A stretch of 64,000 nucleotides of DNA, taken from assembly GCF_017916255.1 (NCBI RefSeq), contig NZ_CP072827.1, positions 6,721,501 through 6,785,500 of the forward strand, given 5' to 3'. Below the pieces are notes generated by a model. The model worked only from the letters and a program-made list of their open reading frames with translations, did not search any database and was not told the origin of the DNA. Made by a program: the position numbers and the translations under genes. Of the stretch, positions 26,223-34,493 are shown in pieces; position 1 is the stretch's first letter; each line of letters opens with the position of its first letter. Source of the DNA: Streptomyces mobaraensis NBRC 13819 = DSM 40847. GTDB taxonomy: Bacteria > Actinomycetota > Actinomycetes > Streptomycetales > Streptomycetaceae.

Positions 26223-26570
26223 TCAGCTGGTCAACCGGTACGTGCCGGTATCGAGGTTCACGTCAGCGATGCGGGGTAGCTCGTGCGTGTCCGTCACCTG
26301 TGGAGCTGTCTGCTTGCGCAGGGCCTTGTTCTCCGTCAGGAGCAGCGCGAGCTGTCTCTCGTGGCCTTCCAGCTCGGGGGTCTCCGCGAGGGCTTCCTCT
26401 GTCTTCTGGTCCTCCACCTTCTGGACCTGGTAGCCGCCGAACAGGGTCGTGGCGACGACGCCAAGAATCGCTTCCTGGGGCAGCCCGGGTATGTACACCG
26501 TGAACAGAGCCAGCAGGGCGCTCACGAGGCCGAGCGCCTTGGCAGGGTTTTCCTTGATCTTGTCGAGCAT
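26223..26570 (-). CDS. Holin candidate (small membrane protein of the lysis cassette)
   Basis: 115 aa. Two hydrophobic segments lie at residues 10-28 and 33-48 (ALGLVSALLALFTVYIPGLP, then EAILGVVATTLFGGYQV), followed by a long soluble, coiled-coil-prone C-terminus. The first segment begins after MLDKIKENPAK. It is the last gene of the late operon, 15 bases after the lysin, where actinophage holins commonly lie. The assignment rests on topology and position; another small membrane protein at 28,733 is the alternative. Confidence 0.65.
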   Translation of the reverse strand: MLDKIKENPAKALGLVSALLALFTVYIPGLPQEAILGVVATTLFGGYQVQKVEDQKTEEALAETPELEGHERQLALLLTENKALRKQTAPQVTDTHELPRIADVNLDTGTYRLTS

Positions 26571-26585
26571 GATGCTCCTTTCTCG

Positions 26586-28595
26586 TTAGCCGCCGAGGTA
26601 GCGCATCGGATCGACCTGAACGCCGTTCACGATGAACTCAAGGTGGAGGTGGGCGCCGGTGACGTTGCCGGTGCTGCCGACGTCGCCGATACGGGCGCCG
26701 GCGTCGACCGCCTGGCCCACGGAGACGCTGATGGCGGACATGTGCGCGTAGCGCGTCTTCACGCCGTTCTCATGCTGGACCACGACCGACTGCCCGTAGG
26801 CGCCAGCCCAGCCGGCCTCGATGACCTGGCCAGTGCCGGCCGCCACGATGGGCGTGCCCTGGGGGGCGGGGAGGTCCAGACCCGTGTGGTGGCCGCTGGC
26901 CCACATCGAGCCCTGCTGACCGAACGGAGTGCCTGGGGCGGCCTGGACCGGCTTCACCCAGTCGCCCACGGCAGACGTGGTCTCCTCCGGCTGGACCTCC
27001 GGGACGTCCTTGCTCGGGTCGTACGGCTTCCCGTGCTTGCTCGGAGCATCCGCGGGCTTCCCTCCGGAGAACTCCACGACGAGCTTGGCCGCCGCCAGCT
27101 CGAACGAGGCCGGAGCCATCGGCGAACCGGAGCGCTGGACCTTGTGCGACGCCTCCCACAGCGGCATGGACTTCCACCCCGGAGCGAGTTCCTTCATGGT
27201 CGTGAAGAACTTCCGCGCCGCGTAGGCCGGGTCCGTGACCTGTGCGTGGGAACCCCAGCCCATCGAGGGGCGCTGCTGGAACAGGCCAGCGGAGTCACGG
27301 TCTCCGCCCTGAAGGTTCTGGAGCCTGCTCTCCTGGTACGCGGTCGCGATGCCGATCACAGCGGCACGCGGACCGTCCTGAGTGCCGAAGATGGCGAGTG
27401 CCTGGTCGTAGATGACGCGGGCGTTGTCCGTCTCGGCAGCGGTCAGCGGCCGGTCCCAGCCCTTCTGTACCACCGGGGGCTTGGCGGGCATGACGTCCCC
27501 GAGCGTGACGGTGGAACCTTCCGGACTGACCGGCTTCACAGGCTTTAGCGGCTTCGGCTGCTTGTTGGTCTCGCAGGTGCAGGCTGTGCCGTTGTTCACC
27601 GTGTCGGGGACGAGGATGCTCTTCCCGTCAAGGTTCACGTGCTGGCCCGGGAAGATCAGGTCCGGATCAGGGAACCGGCCCTTGTTCATGTCGAGCAGCT
27701 TCTGAAGGCTGATGCCGTGCGTCACGGCGATACCCCACAGGGTGTCGCCCTTCCGTACCGTGTACTTCTTCACTCCCTGGTTCGGCTTCTCCGTATCCGG
27801 CTTCGAGGGAGTGACAGGCGTGTTCTCGCTGCTGGTAGTCGGGTCGGGCTTGCGATCGGGTGTGGGCTTGGCATCCGGCTTCTTCGACGGCTCCTTGGTG
27901 GGCTGCGGCTTCTGAGTCTCCTTCTTATCGGGGATGTTCAGCTTCTGGCCCTCGTTGATGCGGTTCGGGTCCTTCACCTGCGGGTTCGCTGTGAGGAGTT
28001 CCGCCAGGGTGACGCCGAGGATGGCGCAGATGCCGATCATGGTCATGCCGCGCTTGACCGTGAACTTACCGATGGGCGGCTTCCCGCTGCCCCCGTTGTC
28101 GGGAAGGATCGCGGTCTGGTCGGTCGAGCCTGCCTTGTACTTCGGCCGAGCGAACCCGTGGATGCGCGGGTTGCTGATGTCGGTCCACTTCTCGTAGACC
28201 CCGTCGCCGTTGTAGTACGTACCTCCGTACGAACCTCCGGTGTTGCCACCGATGACCCGTATTCGATCGCCGGAGACCTCGGTGACCATGTCCACGTGAG
28301 TCCCGCCAGAGGGCCCGTACATGACCAGGTCGCCGGGCTTGGGGCCCGAACGGTGAAACTGGCCGCGCTCCTTGAACCAGTCGGTACACGCCAGGCAGGA
28401 CGCGGTAAGCGGGACCACATCGGTGTTGCCGGTCTTCACAGCCAGCCATGAGATCCAGGTCTGACACCAGGGCTGGTTTTGAGCCCAACCGAGACCGGGG
28501 ACCTCGGGCGGGTACTTCGTCCAGTTGTCCTGTCCTTCGCGGTAGCCGAGCTGAGTGCGGCCCTTGTCGATCATTGACTTGGCGGTGTTCGCCAC
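26586..28595 (-). CDS. Four-domain endolysin (CHAP-like, two LysM, transglycosylase-like, M23 peptidase)
   Basis: 669 aa, unusually long for a phage lysin. Residues 10-150: CHAP/NlpC-like amidase fold with PWCQTWISW (Cys) and GGTHVDMVTEV (His). Residues 170-215 and 270-318: two LysM repeats (KFTVKRGMTM..., KKYTVRKGDTLWGIAVTHGI). Residues 370-480: lysozyme/transglycosylase-like domain (AYQESRLQNL, GDRDSAGLFQQRPSMGWG). Residues 545-669: M23 metallopeptidase with HHTGLD and HLHLEF zinc ligands, and C-terminal DPMRYLGG. It should cut both peptide and glycan bonds of the wall. Start ATG preceded by GAAAGGAGG. Confidence 0.92.
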   Translation of the reverse strand: MANTAKSMIDKGRTQLGYREGQDNWTKYPPEVPGLGWAQNQPWCQTWISWLAVKTGNTDVVPLTASCLACTDWFKERGQFHRSGPKPGDLVMYGPSGGTHVDMVTEVSGDRIRVIGGNTGGSYGGTYYNGDGVYEKWTDISNPRIHGFARPKYKAGSTDQTAILPDNGGSGKPPIGKFTVKRGMTMIGICAILGVTLAELLTANPQVKDPNRINEGQKLNIPDKKETQKPQPTKEPSKKPDAKPTPDRKPDPTTSSENTPVTPSKPDTEKPNQGVKKYTVRKGDTLWGIAVTHGISLQKLLDMNKGRFPDPDLIFPGQHVNLDGKSILVPDTVNNGTACTCETNKQPKPLKPVKPVSPEGSTVTLGDVMPAKPPVVQKGWDRPLTAAETDNARVIYDQALAIFGTQDGPRAAVIGIATAYQESRLQNLQGGDRDSAGLFQQRPSMGWGSHAQVTDPAYAARKFFTTMKELAPGWKSMPLWEASHKVQRSGSPMAPASFELAAAKLVVEFSGGKPADAPSKHGKPYDPSKDVPEVQPEETTSAVGDWVKPVQAAPGTPFGQQGSMWASGHHTGLDLPAPQGTPIVAAGTGQVIEAGWAGAYGQSVVVQHENGVKTRYAHMSAISVSVGQAVDAGARIGDVGSTGNVTGAHLHLEFIVNGVQVDPMRYLGG

Positions 28596-28631
28596 GTCGC
28601 CTCCTTTCGTAAGCCCTTGCGGGCATGCGAA

Positions 28632-28680
28632 AGGCCGCCCACTGGGGCGGCCTGAGTTAGTTAGTTATTTGGATGCTTGG
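28632..28680. repeat. Hairpin plus TTAGTTAGTTA repeat module, copy 1
   Basis: AGGCCGCCC / GGGCGGCCT stem (28,632-28,653) next to TTAGTTAGTTATTT and GGATGCTTGG (28,657-28,680). Read leftward (the transcribed direction), the repeat precedes the hairpin, which is followed by TTTCGC. It separates the lysin gene from the gene upstream of it. Probably an attenuating terminator with an adjoining binding site. Confidence 0.7.
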
Positions 28681-28732
28681 GGCGGACACCTCCCGGGCTG
28701 TCGCGGGTGCCGTGTTGTGCGGCGCTGAGCAA

Positions 28733-29014
28733 CTACTCCGAGCCGGGTTTGGTCGCCGTCGTCTGAGGCGTGATCCCGTGAGTGCGGAGCTGATGCTCGA
28801 AGTCCGCGGCGACGCGGCGCCAGTAGTCCGCAACCTCCTGCATCTGCTCCAGCGCCTTGTTGGCCTCGGTGCGCCAGCGCTCCAGGTCCTGAATGTGCTG
28901 GGCGCGAGCCTTGTTGAACCCATCCCGCCTTGCCTGGGATGCCCTGAAGAAGAGGCCGAGTGAGGTGATTCCGCCTACACCGAGGAGGGCCGTGATTATT
29001 TCTGCGACTTGCAT
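28733..29014 (-). CDS. Small membrane protein with coiled coil, possible second holin or spanin-like protein
   Basis: 93 aa. One N-terminal transmembrane segment (IITALLGVGGITSLGLFF, residues 6-23) is followed by a charged helix with heptad character (ARAQHIQDLERWRTEANKAL). It sits directly before the lysin. The topology would suit an accessory lysis protein. I do not recognise a named family. Confidence 0.7.
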   Translation of the reverse strand: MQVAEIITALLGVGGITSLGLFFRASQARRDGFNKARAQHIQDLERWRTEANKALEQMQEVADYWRRVAADFEHQLRTHGITPQTTATKPGSE

Positions 29015-29034
29015 CGCAATGTCCTCCTTCCGGA

Positions 29035-29376
29035 TTACTGGCCGTGGAAATTCGCCTTCAGGTACCCGCCGCCGGTGAAGATCGGATCAGCTCCGTTAAT
29101 CGCGACCTTGGCGTAGATGTAGATCCGTTCACCCGCCTGGTAATACTGCTTCGGCGTCGTATAGACCTTGGTCTTCATCCTGGAGCCGGTATTGGGGGTG
29201 TAATCCTCGACGAAGAAGTCACGCCAATCGCCTGGCTTAATCCGGTGGGAAACAGTGGTGCGGATACCTGCGTCGTACGTACCGTCGCATTCCAGCTGAA
29301 CGGAAAAGGTGTAATAACCCTTCACTCTGACCTCAAGGGCATGGCCGTGCCCATCCTGTTCTGACATCAAGGCCAT
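29035..29376 (-). CDS. Fibre tip domain, probably expressed by minus-1 frameshift from the preceding gene
   Basis: 113 aa counted from the ATG at 29376, but that ATG has no proper ribosome site (the nearest GGAG is about 17 bases away). The frame is open for a further 29 codons upstream, up to a CCCAAAA slippery heptamer at the very end of the collagen-like gene (29,463-29,469). A minus-1 slip there would append 142 codons. The sequence is beta-rich (KGYYTFSVQLECDGTYDAGI, AGERIYIYAKVAING), like the jelly-roll C1q/TNF-type tips of other fibres. The stand-alone 113-aa protein is the alternative. Confidence 0.7.
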   Translation of the reverse strand: MALMSEQDGHGHALEVRVKGYYTFSVQLECDGTYDAGIRTTVSHRIKPGDWRDFFVEDYTPNTGSRMKTKVYTTPKQYYQAGERIYIYAKVAINGADPIFTGGGYLKANFHGQ

Positions 29377-29459
29377 GCGGTTGATGGTCCCGCTCCAGGG
29401 GACGAGGTACTGGGCTCTACTTGTGAACGAACCCGCCTTGGAACGCAGGTCCGCGTTGA

Positions 29460-30494
29460 TTATTTTGGGATGCCGTCCACCACCTTCTTCAAGGCGTTGA
29501 TGGCGTTCAGAAGCTCGGCGTCCTTCTGTGCAAGTTCGGCATCCTTCGCGTCGAGGGTGCGATGCTTCCCCCTCGCTTCCGCCATGAAATCTTCCAGACC
29601 CGGGGGGATGCTAGGAGTGTTCTCCAGTTTTGTGATCCTGGCGGCCTGGTCGCTCATCTTGATTTCCGTGGCCGTGATGCGCCCCTCGTGGACGGCGTGG
29701 TTCTGCTCTCCCTGCATGACCTTGCTGATCACGCTGGAGAAGGAGTTGTCCCCGCCGGCATCGAGGACGTGGAAGGCGCCCTCCTTGGAGTAGAGAATCG
29801 CCGCACCGCTCGTAGCGGCGGTCGGCACCTTGTCCGAGTCGTGCAGGGCGACGATGCCGCTGTCGATGACGACGTTGCCCTGCTGGTCGACGGACACCGC
29901 CTTGTGACCATCCTTGCCGTGAACGGACAGCATCTCGGCGCGCTCGTCCGTCTGCTGGAGAACCGGCTTTCCGCGAACCTCAAGATCTCCGTCGATACGC
30001 GCACCGCTGTTTGCCTCCAGCTTGCCCGGGACGCCCTGCGGCCCAGGTGCGCCCTGGGGCCCGACAGGGCCCGTTGCGCCGGTATCGCCCTTGGGCCCCC
30101 TCGGACCGACGTCACCGGGGATGCCCGGCTCGCCGTCGAGGCCGGGCTCACCGGCCGGCCCCGCCGGCCCCGTGTAGAACACCGTCGAGGTGTCGATATT
30201 GCTGTAGTCCTGGAGATCCTTGATGTTCCACTCTTCCTGGCCAGTCGGAAGGTGCACGAAGAACCGGCGGACCGGAAGGCCGGCCAGTTCCTCGATGACC
30301 TCGTAGTGGAGACCGCCAAGTACCTCGGTGTGGAATGTTCCGGTGACGTCGAGTTCAGTCACTCGCGAGGAGCCGCCGATCACGCTCTGGTCGAGCCGAT
30401 AGAACTGCTTCTCCGGGACTACGAATCGGACGCGGCCTCTGTGCGGCTCGCCCATGGGATTGAGATAGGTTCCCCTGACCTTAACTATTTCCAA
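29460..30494 (-). CDS. Collagen-like tail fibre protein
   Basis: 344 aa in the zero frame. Residues 1-105 form an N-terminal domain also seen in carbohydrate-binding or baseplate-attached proteins of actinophages ([20 protein letters not shown]). Residues 110-160 are Gly-X-Y collagen repeats ([20 protein letters not shown]). Then comes a beta-rich part and a C-terminal coiled coil ([20 protein letters not shown]). It ends ...GIPK at a stop that immediately follows CCCAAAA. It probably forms a trimeric fibre; the next reading frame would supply its tip. Confidence 0.85.
   Translation of the reverse strand: MEIVKVRGTYLNPMGEPHRGRVRFVVPEKQFYRLDQSVIGGSSRVTELDVTGTFHTEVLGGLHYEVIEELAGLPVRRFFVHLPTGQEEWNIKDLQDYSNIDTSTVFYTGPAGPAGEPGLDGEPGIPGDVGPRGPKGDTGATGPVGPQGAPGPQGVPGKLEANSGARIDGDLEVRGKPVLQQTDERAEMLSVHGKDGHKAVSVDQQGNVVIDSGIVALHDSDKVPTAATSGAAILYSKEGAFHVLDAGGDNSFSSVISKVMQGEQNHAVHEGRITATEIKMSDQAARITKLENTPSIPPGLEDFMAEARGKHRTLDAKDAELAQKDAELLNAINALKKVVDGIPK
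29463..29469 (-). other. Candidate minus-1 ribosomal slippery site CCCAAAA
   Basis: On the leftward strand the last codons are ATC CCA AAA TAA, so the heptamer C CCA AAA fits X-XXY-YYZ exactly in the zero frame and the next codon is the stop. After a minus-1 slip the frame reads CCC AAA ATA ATC AAC GCG and stays open to 29,035. The fused protein would be 486 aa. Confidence 0.65.
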
Positions 30495-30503
30495 GTGAAC
30501 TCC

Positions 30504-31445
30504 TTAGCTGGGGCCCGGCTCGCGGTTCAGGCTGTAGACGCGAGCACCCCAGTCGTCCTGGCGATGAACGCCCGCGCCAGGGTTGTGCTTCAAGTCGAGC
30601 AACTTGCCGTTGTCTGCGGTCTTGTAGGTACTGAAGGAAACATCCGGTGGACGGATCTGCGCCTTGTCACGTGTCCGTGAGCCGCTGCCCTTGCCGTTCT
30701 CACCGAGCACGTCACTGTTCATGCTGCGAGCCCACACAACGAACCATCGCTTCGAGTCGATCTGCTGGGTTGCGTGCAGGCCGTCATCGAGATTCATGTG
30801 CTTCCACTCCATCTCGAAGCGGTGCAGCTTCTCCGCGGACCCCGCCTTGAAGAGGAAGTTCGGGCCCCACCCTGCGATGTCGGACCGCCATTCCGGGGGA
30901 GAAGCGCCATGCTCGCGTGTGACGCCGATGCCCATCTGAAACTCCGAAGACCCGGCGAACTCGAACTCCAGACGAAGGAGATCGGTGCGGGAGCCGTGGG
31001 CCTGGATGATGTACCAAGGCCGCCAGCCGTCCGAGTTCACCAGAGCCCGCCACTGGTGCGTGGTGACGCTGTAGGACAGGCTCCGGCCCGTCCAGCCTCC
31101 GAGGTCTGCCCCGACGCTCAGGCTCGGCCGTGAGACGGATGTGACGAAGGCCCTGCTGGTCGTCGTCGAGGTGAGCGCGCCGGCCGTGGTCACGCTGGGG
31201 GTACCTACAGAACCGTGCGCGGACACGCTGGTCGGGTAGTTCACCGAGATACCGCCCGAGAACTGCTGGTGCCGGAGAGGCTGCCAAGCGTTGAGGTACT
31301 GCGTGGCTGCCACCTGTGACACGGGGTACCGGTCGATCACGGCATCAGGAGGCGGGAACTCCAGGCTCTTCAGTCGCCTGTCGATGCTCGCCAGCGAGTT
31401 GTCGAGCCCGCCGGCGAAAGCGCGTTGGTTGGCCACTACTCCCAC
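30504..31445 (-). CDS. Minor tail protein
   Basis: 313 aa, no signal or membrane segment. The N-terminal 45 residues are helical (LDNSLASIDRRLKSLEFPPP); the rest is beta-rich with many Trp and Tyr residues (WRPWYIIQAHGSRTDLLRLE, WGARVYSLNREPGPS), like receptor-binding or baseplate proteins. It lies between the tail hub protein and the collagen-like fibre and overlaps the hub gene by 10 bases, indicating translational coupling. No specific family recognised. Confidence 0.75.
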   Translation of the reverse strand: MGVVANQRAFAGGLDNSLASIDRRLKSLEFPPPDAVIDRYPVSQVAATQYLNAWQPLRHQQFSGGISVNYPTSVSAHGSVGTPSVTTAGALTSTTTSRAFVTSVSRPSLSVGADLGGWTGRSLSYSVTTHQWRALVNSDGWRPWYIIQAHGSRTDLLRLEFEFAGSSEFQMGIGVTREHGASPPEWRSDIAGWGPNFLFKAGSAEKLHRFEMEWKHMNLDDGLHATQQIDSKRWFVVWARSMNSDVLGENGKGSGSRTRDKAQIRPPDVSFSTYKTADNGKLLDLKHNPGAGVHRQDDWGARVYSLNREPGPS

Positions 31446-32662
31446 TTCCCCTTCTTGAACAAGCTCTCCTGGACGAGCGTCAGCTCACACCGGTCGGTGC
31501 CGTCGCCTTCAACGCGGACGCGGTTTTCCGTGACCACGAAGGGCTCCTTGATGTCGATGAATCCCGTGTTGGCCTCCAGGTTGATCTTGACTCCCAGGTT
31601 GGGGTTCAAGGTCTGCGGGTCCTGGTAGGCGCTCGGGTAGGTGATGACCCGCGGCACGCGTATCCCCTTGTTGCCAAAGGCCAGTTGCGTCTCCGCGCGC
31701 GAGTCGAGTGTCTTGGCGTCGCCGATGCGGTCGAAGCGGCCCACGACGTCACGGACGGGGACCTCGCGTCGAAGCAGGGTGTTGTCCTTGCGGCGTCGGA
31801 TCGGGAGGTTGCCCGACCTGCCGATGGCGTAGGAAGTCGTCGCGATCTGCGTGCCGTCGAAGTAGATCTCCGGGACTTCGCAGTTCACACGGTCCCTCAA
31901 GGCCGGCAGGGGCTTCCCGTCACGGCCTGTGGCCCATTGAGGGGTCCGGTCCCTGGTGTTCTTGAGCCAACACCGCAGGTACTCGTCTGGTTGGCCCTCG
32001 TTGGCCCGCGCCGAGTCCATCAGGAGGAAGAACCCGTTCAGGTCGTCGGCCATGTCGTAGAAGTCGTGAGCGATCTCCCGCCACTCTCCTGGCTGGGCGT
32101 TCCACTCGTACTTGCGACCTGTGTTGACGAGCTGGTTGTACTCGGTGTTGATGCCCCAGTTGACGTTCTCACCCCACATCTGTCCCCGGATGAGGTCGAT
32201 CTGTTCTTCTCTCCGGAGGACCCCGCTATGGTTCCGTGTCTCGTAGAAGGACATGAAGTCGCGGGCATGCATCTGGAGTGTGCGGTCACTCATATCCATC
32301 CGCATGTTCCAGATAATTCCGGACCACACGAGATACCCATCCTGCCGGTCATCCCACTCTTCAGACTTGCGAACGATCCCCAGGCAGTAGTGATACGGCT
32401 CGATGCCGGACAGCTTCTTGAGCTCTGGCTGCCACTCCTCGGGACCATCCAGCGGGATAGTGACAGTGGCCTGCCCAATGTCGTCCAGCTTGAAGCTGTA
32501 CTGGATATCAACAGCCGGGATGCCCTTCGCTACGATGTACGGCCGGAATCCCTTGTACTTGAGGCTGTGCGTGGTGTGGAGCGGGTGGCCGGGATCGTCG
32601 TACCGGTAGTCACCCATCGGTCTCCACTTGTAGATCCGAACCTCATAGGGGTTCTGGGGCAC
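31436..32662 (-). CDS. Minor tail / tail hub-like protein (Siphovirus gp37-like)
   Basis: 408 aa from the GTG at 32662, preceded by GGGAGGAG; an in-frame ATG 42 bases upstream has no such site and lies in a hairpin. The sequence (YSFKLDDIGQATVTIPLDGP, SGIIWNMRMDMSDRTLQMHARDFMSFYETR) matches the style of the baseplate-hub proteins of Gram-positive siphophages that follow the distal tail protein. Structural role inferred from that resemblance and from gene order. Confidence 0.8.
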   Translation of the reverse strand: MPQNPYEVRIYKWRPMGDYRYDDPGHPLHTTHSLKYKGFRPYIVAKGIPAVDIQYSFKLDDIGQATVTIPLDGPEEWQPELKKLSGIEPYHYCLGIVRKSEEWDDRQDGYLVWSGIIWNMRMDMSDRTLQMHARDFMSFYETRNHSGVLRREEQIDLIRGQMWGENVNWGINTEYNQLVNTGRKYEWNAQPGEWREIAHDFYDMADDLNGFFLLMDSARANEGQPDEYLRCWLKNTRDRTPQWATGRDGKPLPALRDRVNCEVPEIYFDGTQIATTSYAIGRSGNLPIRRRKDNTLLRREVPVRDVVGRFDRIGDAKTLDSRAETQLAFGNKGIRVPRVITYPSAYQDPQTLNPNLGVKINLEANTGFIDIKEPFVVTENRVRVEGDGTDRCELTLVQESLFKKGKWE

Positions 32663-32684
32663 GGTCTCCTCCCTTCCACAGCGA

Positions 32685-32748
32685 AGAGGGGCGGCTCGGG
32701 CCACCCCTCTTGCCTGCGGCGCTTGGTTAGTTATTGAGATTCTTCGAG
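32685..32748. repeat. Hairpin plus TTAGTTA-type repeat module, copy 2
   Basis: GAGGGGCGGC / GCC-ACCCCTC stem at about 32,685-32,708 and TTGGTTAGTTATTGAGAT plus TCTTCGAG at 32,723-32,748, between the C1q-like fibre gene and the tail hub gene. Same order as the other modules. Confidence 0.65.
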
Positions 32749-32756
32749 CGGGTGGG

Positions 32757-34484
32757 TCAGGAGACCTGCACCAGTGAGATGCCGGAACTCACGTCGTCGG
32801 TGACCGTGGCATCGCCACCCACCGACCGGACGTAGGCGTACACGCCATCGCCGGCACCCAGGTAGACCAGGCCCGAGCAGCTGACGCGCCACTCGATGTT
32901 CTGCTCATGAGTCGAGTAGGACTGGCCCGTGATGATGTGGTTGTCGGCCTTGCGCTTGAGCTCGACGAAGAACGTGCCGGACCGGGAGTACTTGGTGAAC
33001 CCGTTGACCGTGCACATCACCTGGTACATGCCGCTGACCCTGGCCTTCGCGACTCCTGCGTTCCGGTCGAAGTCGCTCTCCTCGGCGTACCACTTCTGCT
33101 TGAACGGAACGACCTTCCAGGCCGCACCCACCGTGACCGACTTGAAGACGCCCCGGGAGAAGAACGATGCCTTCTGCTCGACGCTGCCGACACGGGTATT
33201 GAGCTTGGACACCTCGGCCTTGTTGCGGTTCACCTCACCGGTCAGGGCCTCCGTGGCCTTCTTGAGCATGTCCGCGGTCGATGCTGCTTCGGTGGCCCTG
33301 GCGATGGCCTGCTTACCCTGGTCAGCGGCGGCGGAGACCTCGTTGATCACATCTCGCTCACCGACGTACAGGCGGCCGTCACCCTGGATGCGTATGTTTC
33401 CGGTGTAGCCCTCAAGGCTCTTCAGGTCGCCCTTCTCGCCCTTCTCGCCCTGGTCGCCCTTGAGGCCCTGCGGGCCAACGGGCCCGATCGGGCCGATATC
33501 GCCCCGGGGCCCCTGGGGGCCCATGAGACCCGCCAGCTCGATCCACGCCACGACTGGTTCGGAGCCCGCGGGCCGAGACTCATCATTGATGTACTGCTTC
33601 TGCCAGACCGCTCCAGTCCCGGTGTGCAGGTACATGTCGCCGGCCGAGCCCTCGGAATCCGTGGGATTGCTGGAGTTGGCGTACCACTTGTCTCCGGAGA
33701 GGACGCCCATGGTGACCCACTTGCCGGCCTTCCGCTCGAAGAGCTCGTAGTTGAAGGAGTTGTTGGTGTTCGGGTTGGGCGTGTGGGTGCACTGGATGTA
33801 GAAGTTGCCGTCGTAGGCATCGACCGGCGGGGTCTCCGTACCCTGACGGATCGAGGACCCGTCGCGCACCCACTTGTAGTCGCCCTGGAGCATCCAGCGG
33901 CTACCCGTCAGCAGGTCCATGTACTGGGTCCCCGGACGGAAGAACGACCGCTTCGCGGCGTCCGTCGTAGGTGCCAGCGGAGGGGCGCCTTCGCGGGCGG
34001 GCCCCGTCTTGGTGACGAGGTACTGATCCGTCTGCGGGTGGAGTCGGTAGTCCTGGATCTCCCAGGTGCTCGGGGTAGGCCGGGTGAACCGGGCCAGGAC
34101 GAGTGAGCCGTCCTTGGCGTCAGTCAGGGAGGCGACGACCTGGGGGACGATGTCCACCGGCTTGTCGAGCCCGCTGAGCTCCGGGCTCTGGACCTGGAGG
34201 ACGATGAAGCCCGAGTTTGCTGTCGTGGTGAGAGTGAACTGCTTGGGCTCCGTCCGTTCGATCCAGAGCAGGCCCTGACGGTTGTCCTTGTTGTTGTCCT
34301 TCACCCAGGCCCGTCCCGGAGATATGAGGACGGTGTTCGTGGCATCCACATGGGGATCGACGTAGAAAGATTCCTGAGTCTCGATCCCCTTCGTGAAGTC
34401 CATCATGGAGCCGAACATCCTGCGGAAGTCCTTTGCCGCGTACTTGGCTCCATTCGTGAAGTTAACGTTGGTCACATCTGCCAT
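32757..34484 (-). CDS. Fibre protein with collagen repeat and C1q-like tip
   Basis: 575 aa. Residues 1-130: a domain typical of phage baseplate attachment (TNVNFTNGAKYAAKDFRRMF). Residues 325-355: Gly-X-Y repeats (GPQGPRGDIGPIGPVGPQGL, KGDQGEKGEKGD). Residues 380-440: coiled coil (AADQGKQAIARATEAASTAD). Residues 445-575: a C1q/TNF-like jelly roll (VTVGAAWKVVPFKQKWYAEE, ARVSGMYQVMCTVNG). This is a complete trimeric fibre: anchor, collagen stalk, coil, tip. It may bind the host surface. Confidence 0.85.
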   Translation of the reverse strand: MADVTNVNFTNGAKYAAKDFRRMFGSMMDFTKGIETQESFYVDPHVDATNTVLISPGRAWVKDNNKDNRQGLLWIERTEPKQFTLTTTANSGFIVLQVQSPELSGLDKPVDIVPQVVASLTDAKDGSLVLARFTRPTPSTWEIQDYRLHPQTDQYLVTKTGPAREGAPPLAPTTDAAKRSFFRPGTQYMDLLTGSRWMLQGDYKWVRDGSSIRQGTETPPVDAYDGNFYIQCTHTPNPNTNNSFNYELFERKAGKWVTMGVLSGDKWYANSSNPTDSEGSAGDMYLHTGTGAVWQKQYINDESRPAGSEPVVAWIELAGLMGPQGPRGDIGPIGPVGPQGLKGDQGEKGEKGDLKSLEGYTGNIRIQGDGRLYVGERDVINEVSAAADQGKQAIARATEAASTADMLKKATEALTGEVNRNKAEVSKLNTRVGSVEQKASFFSRGVFKSVTVGAAWKVVPFKQKWYAEESDFDRNAGVAKARVSGMYQVMCTVNGFTKYSRSGTFFVELKRKADNHIITGQSYSTHEQNIEWRVSCSGLVYLGAGDGVYAYVRSVGGDATVTDDVSSGISLVQVS

Positions 34485-34493
34485 TTGTCATCC

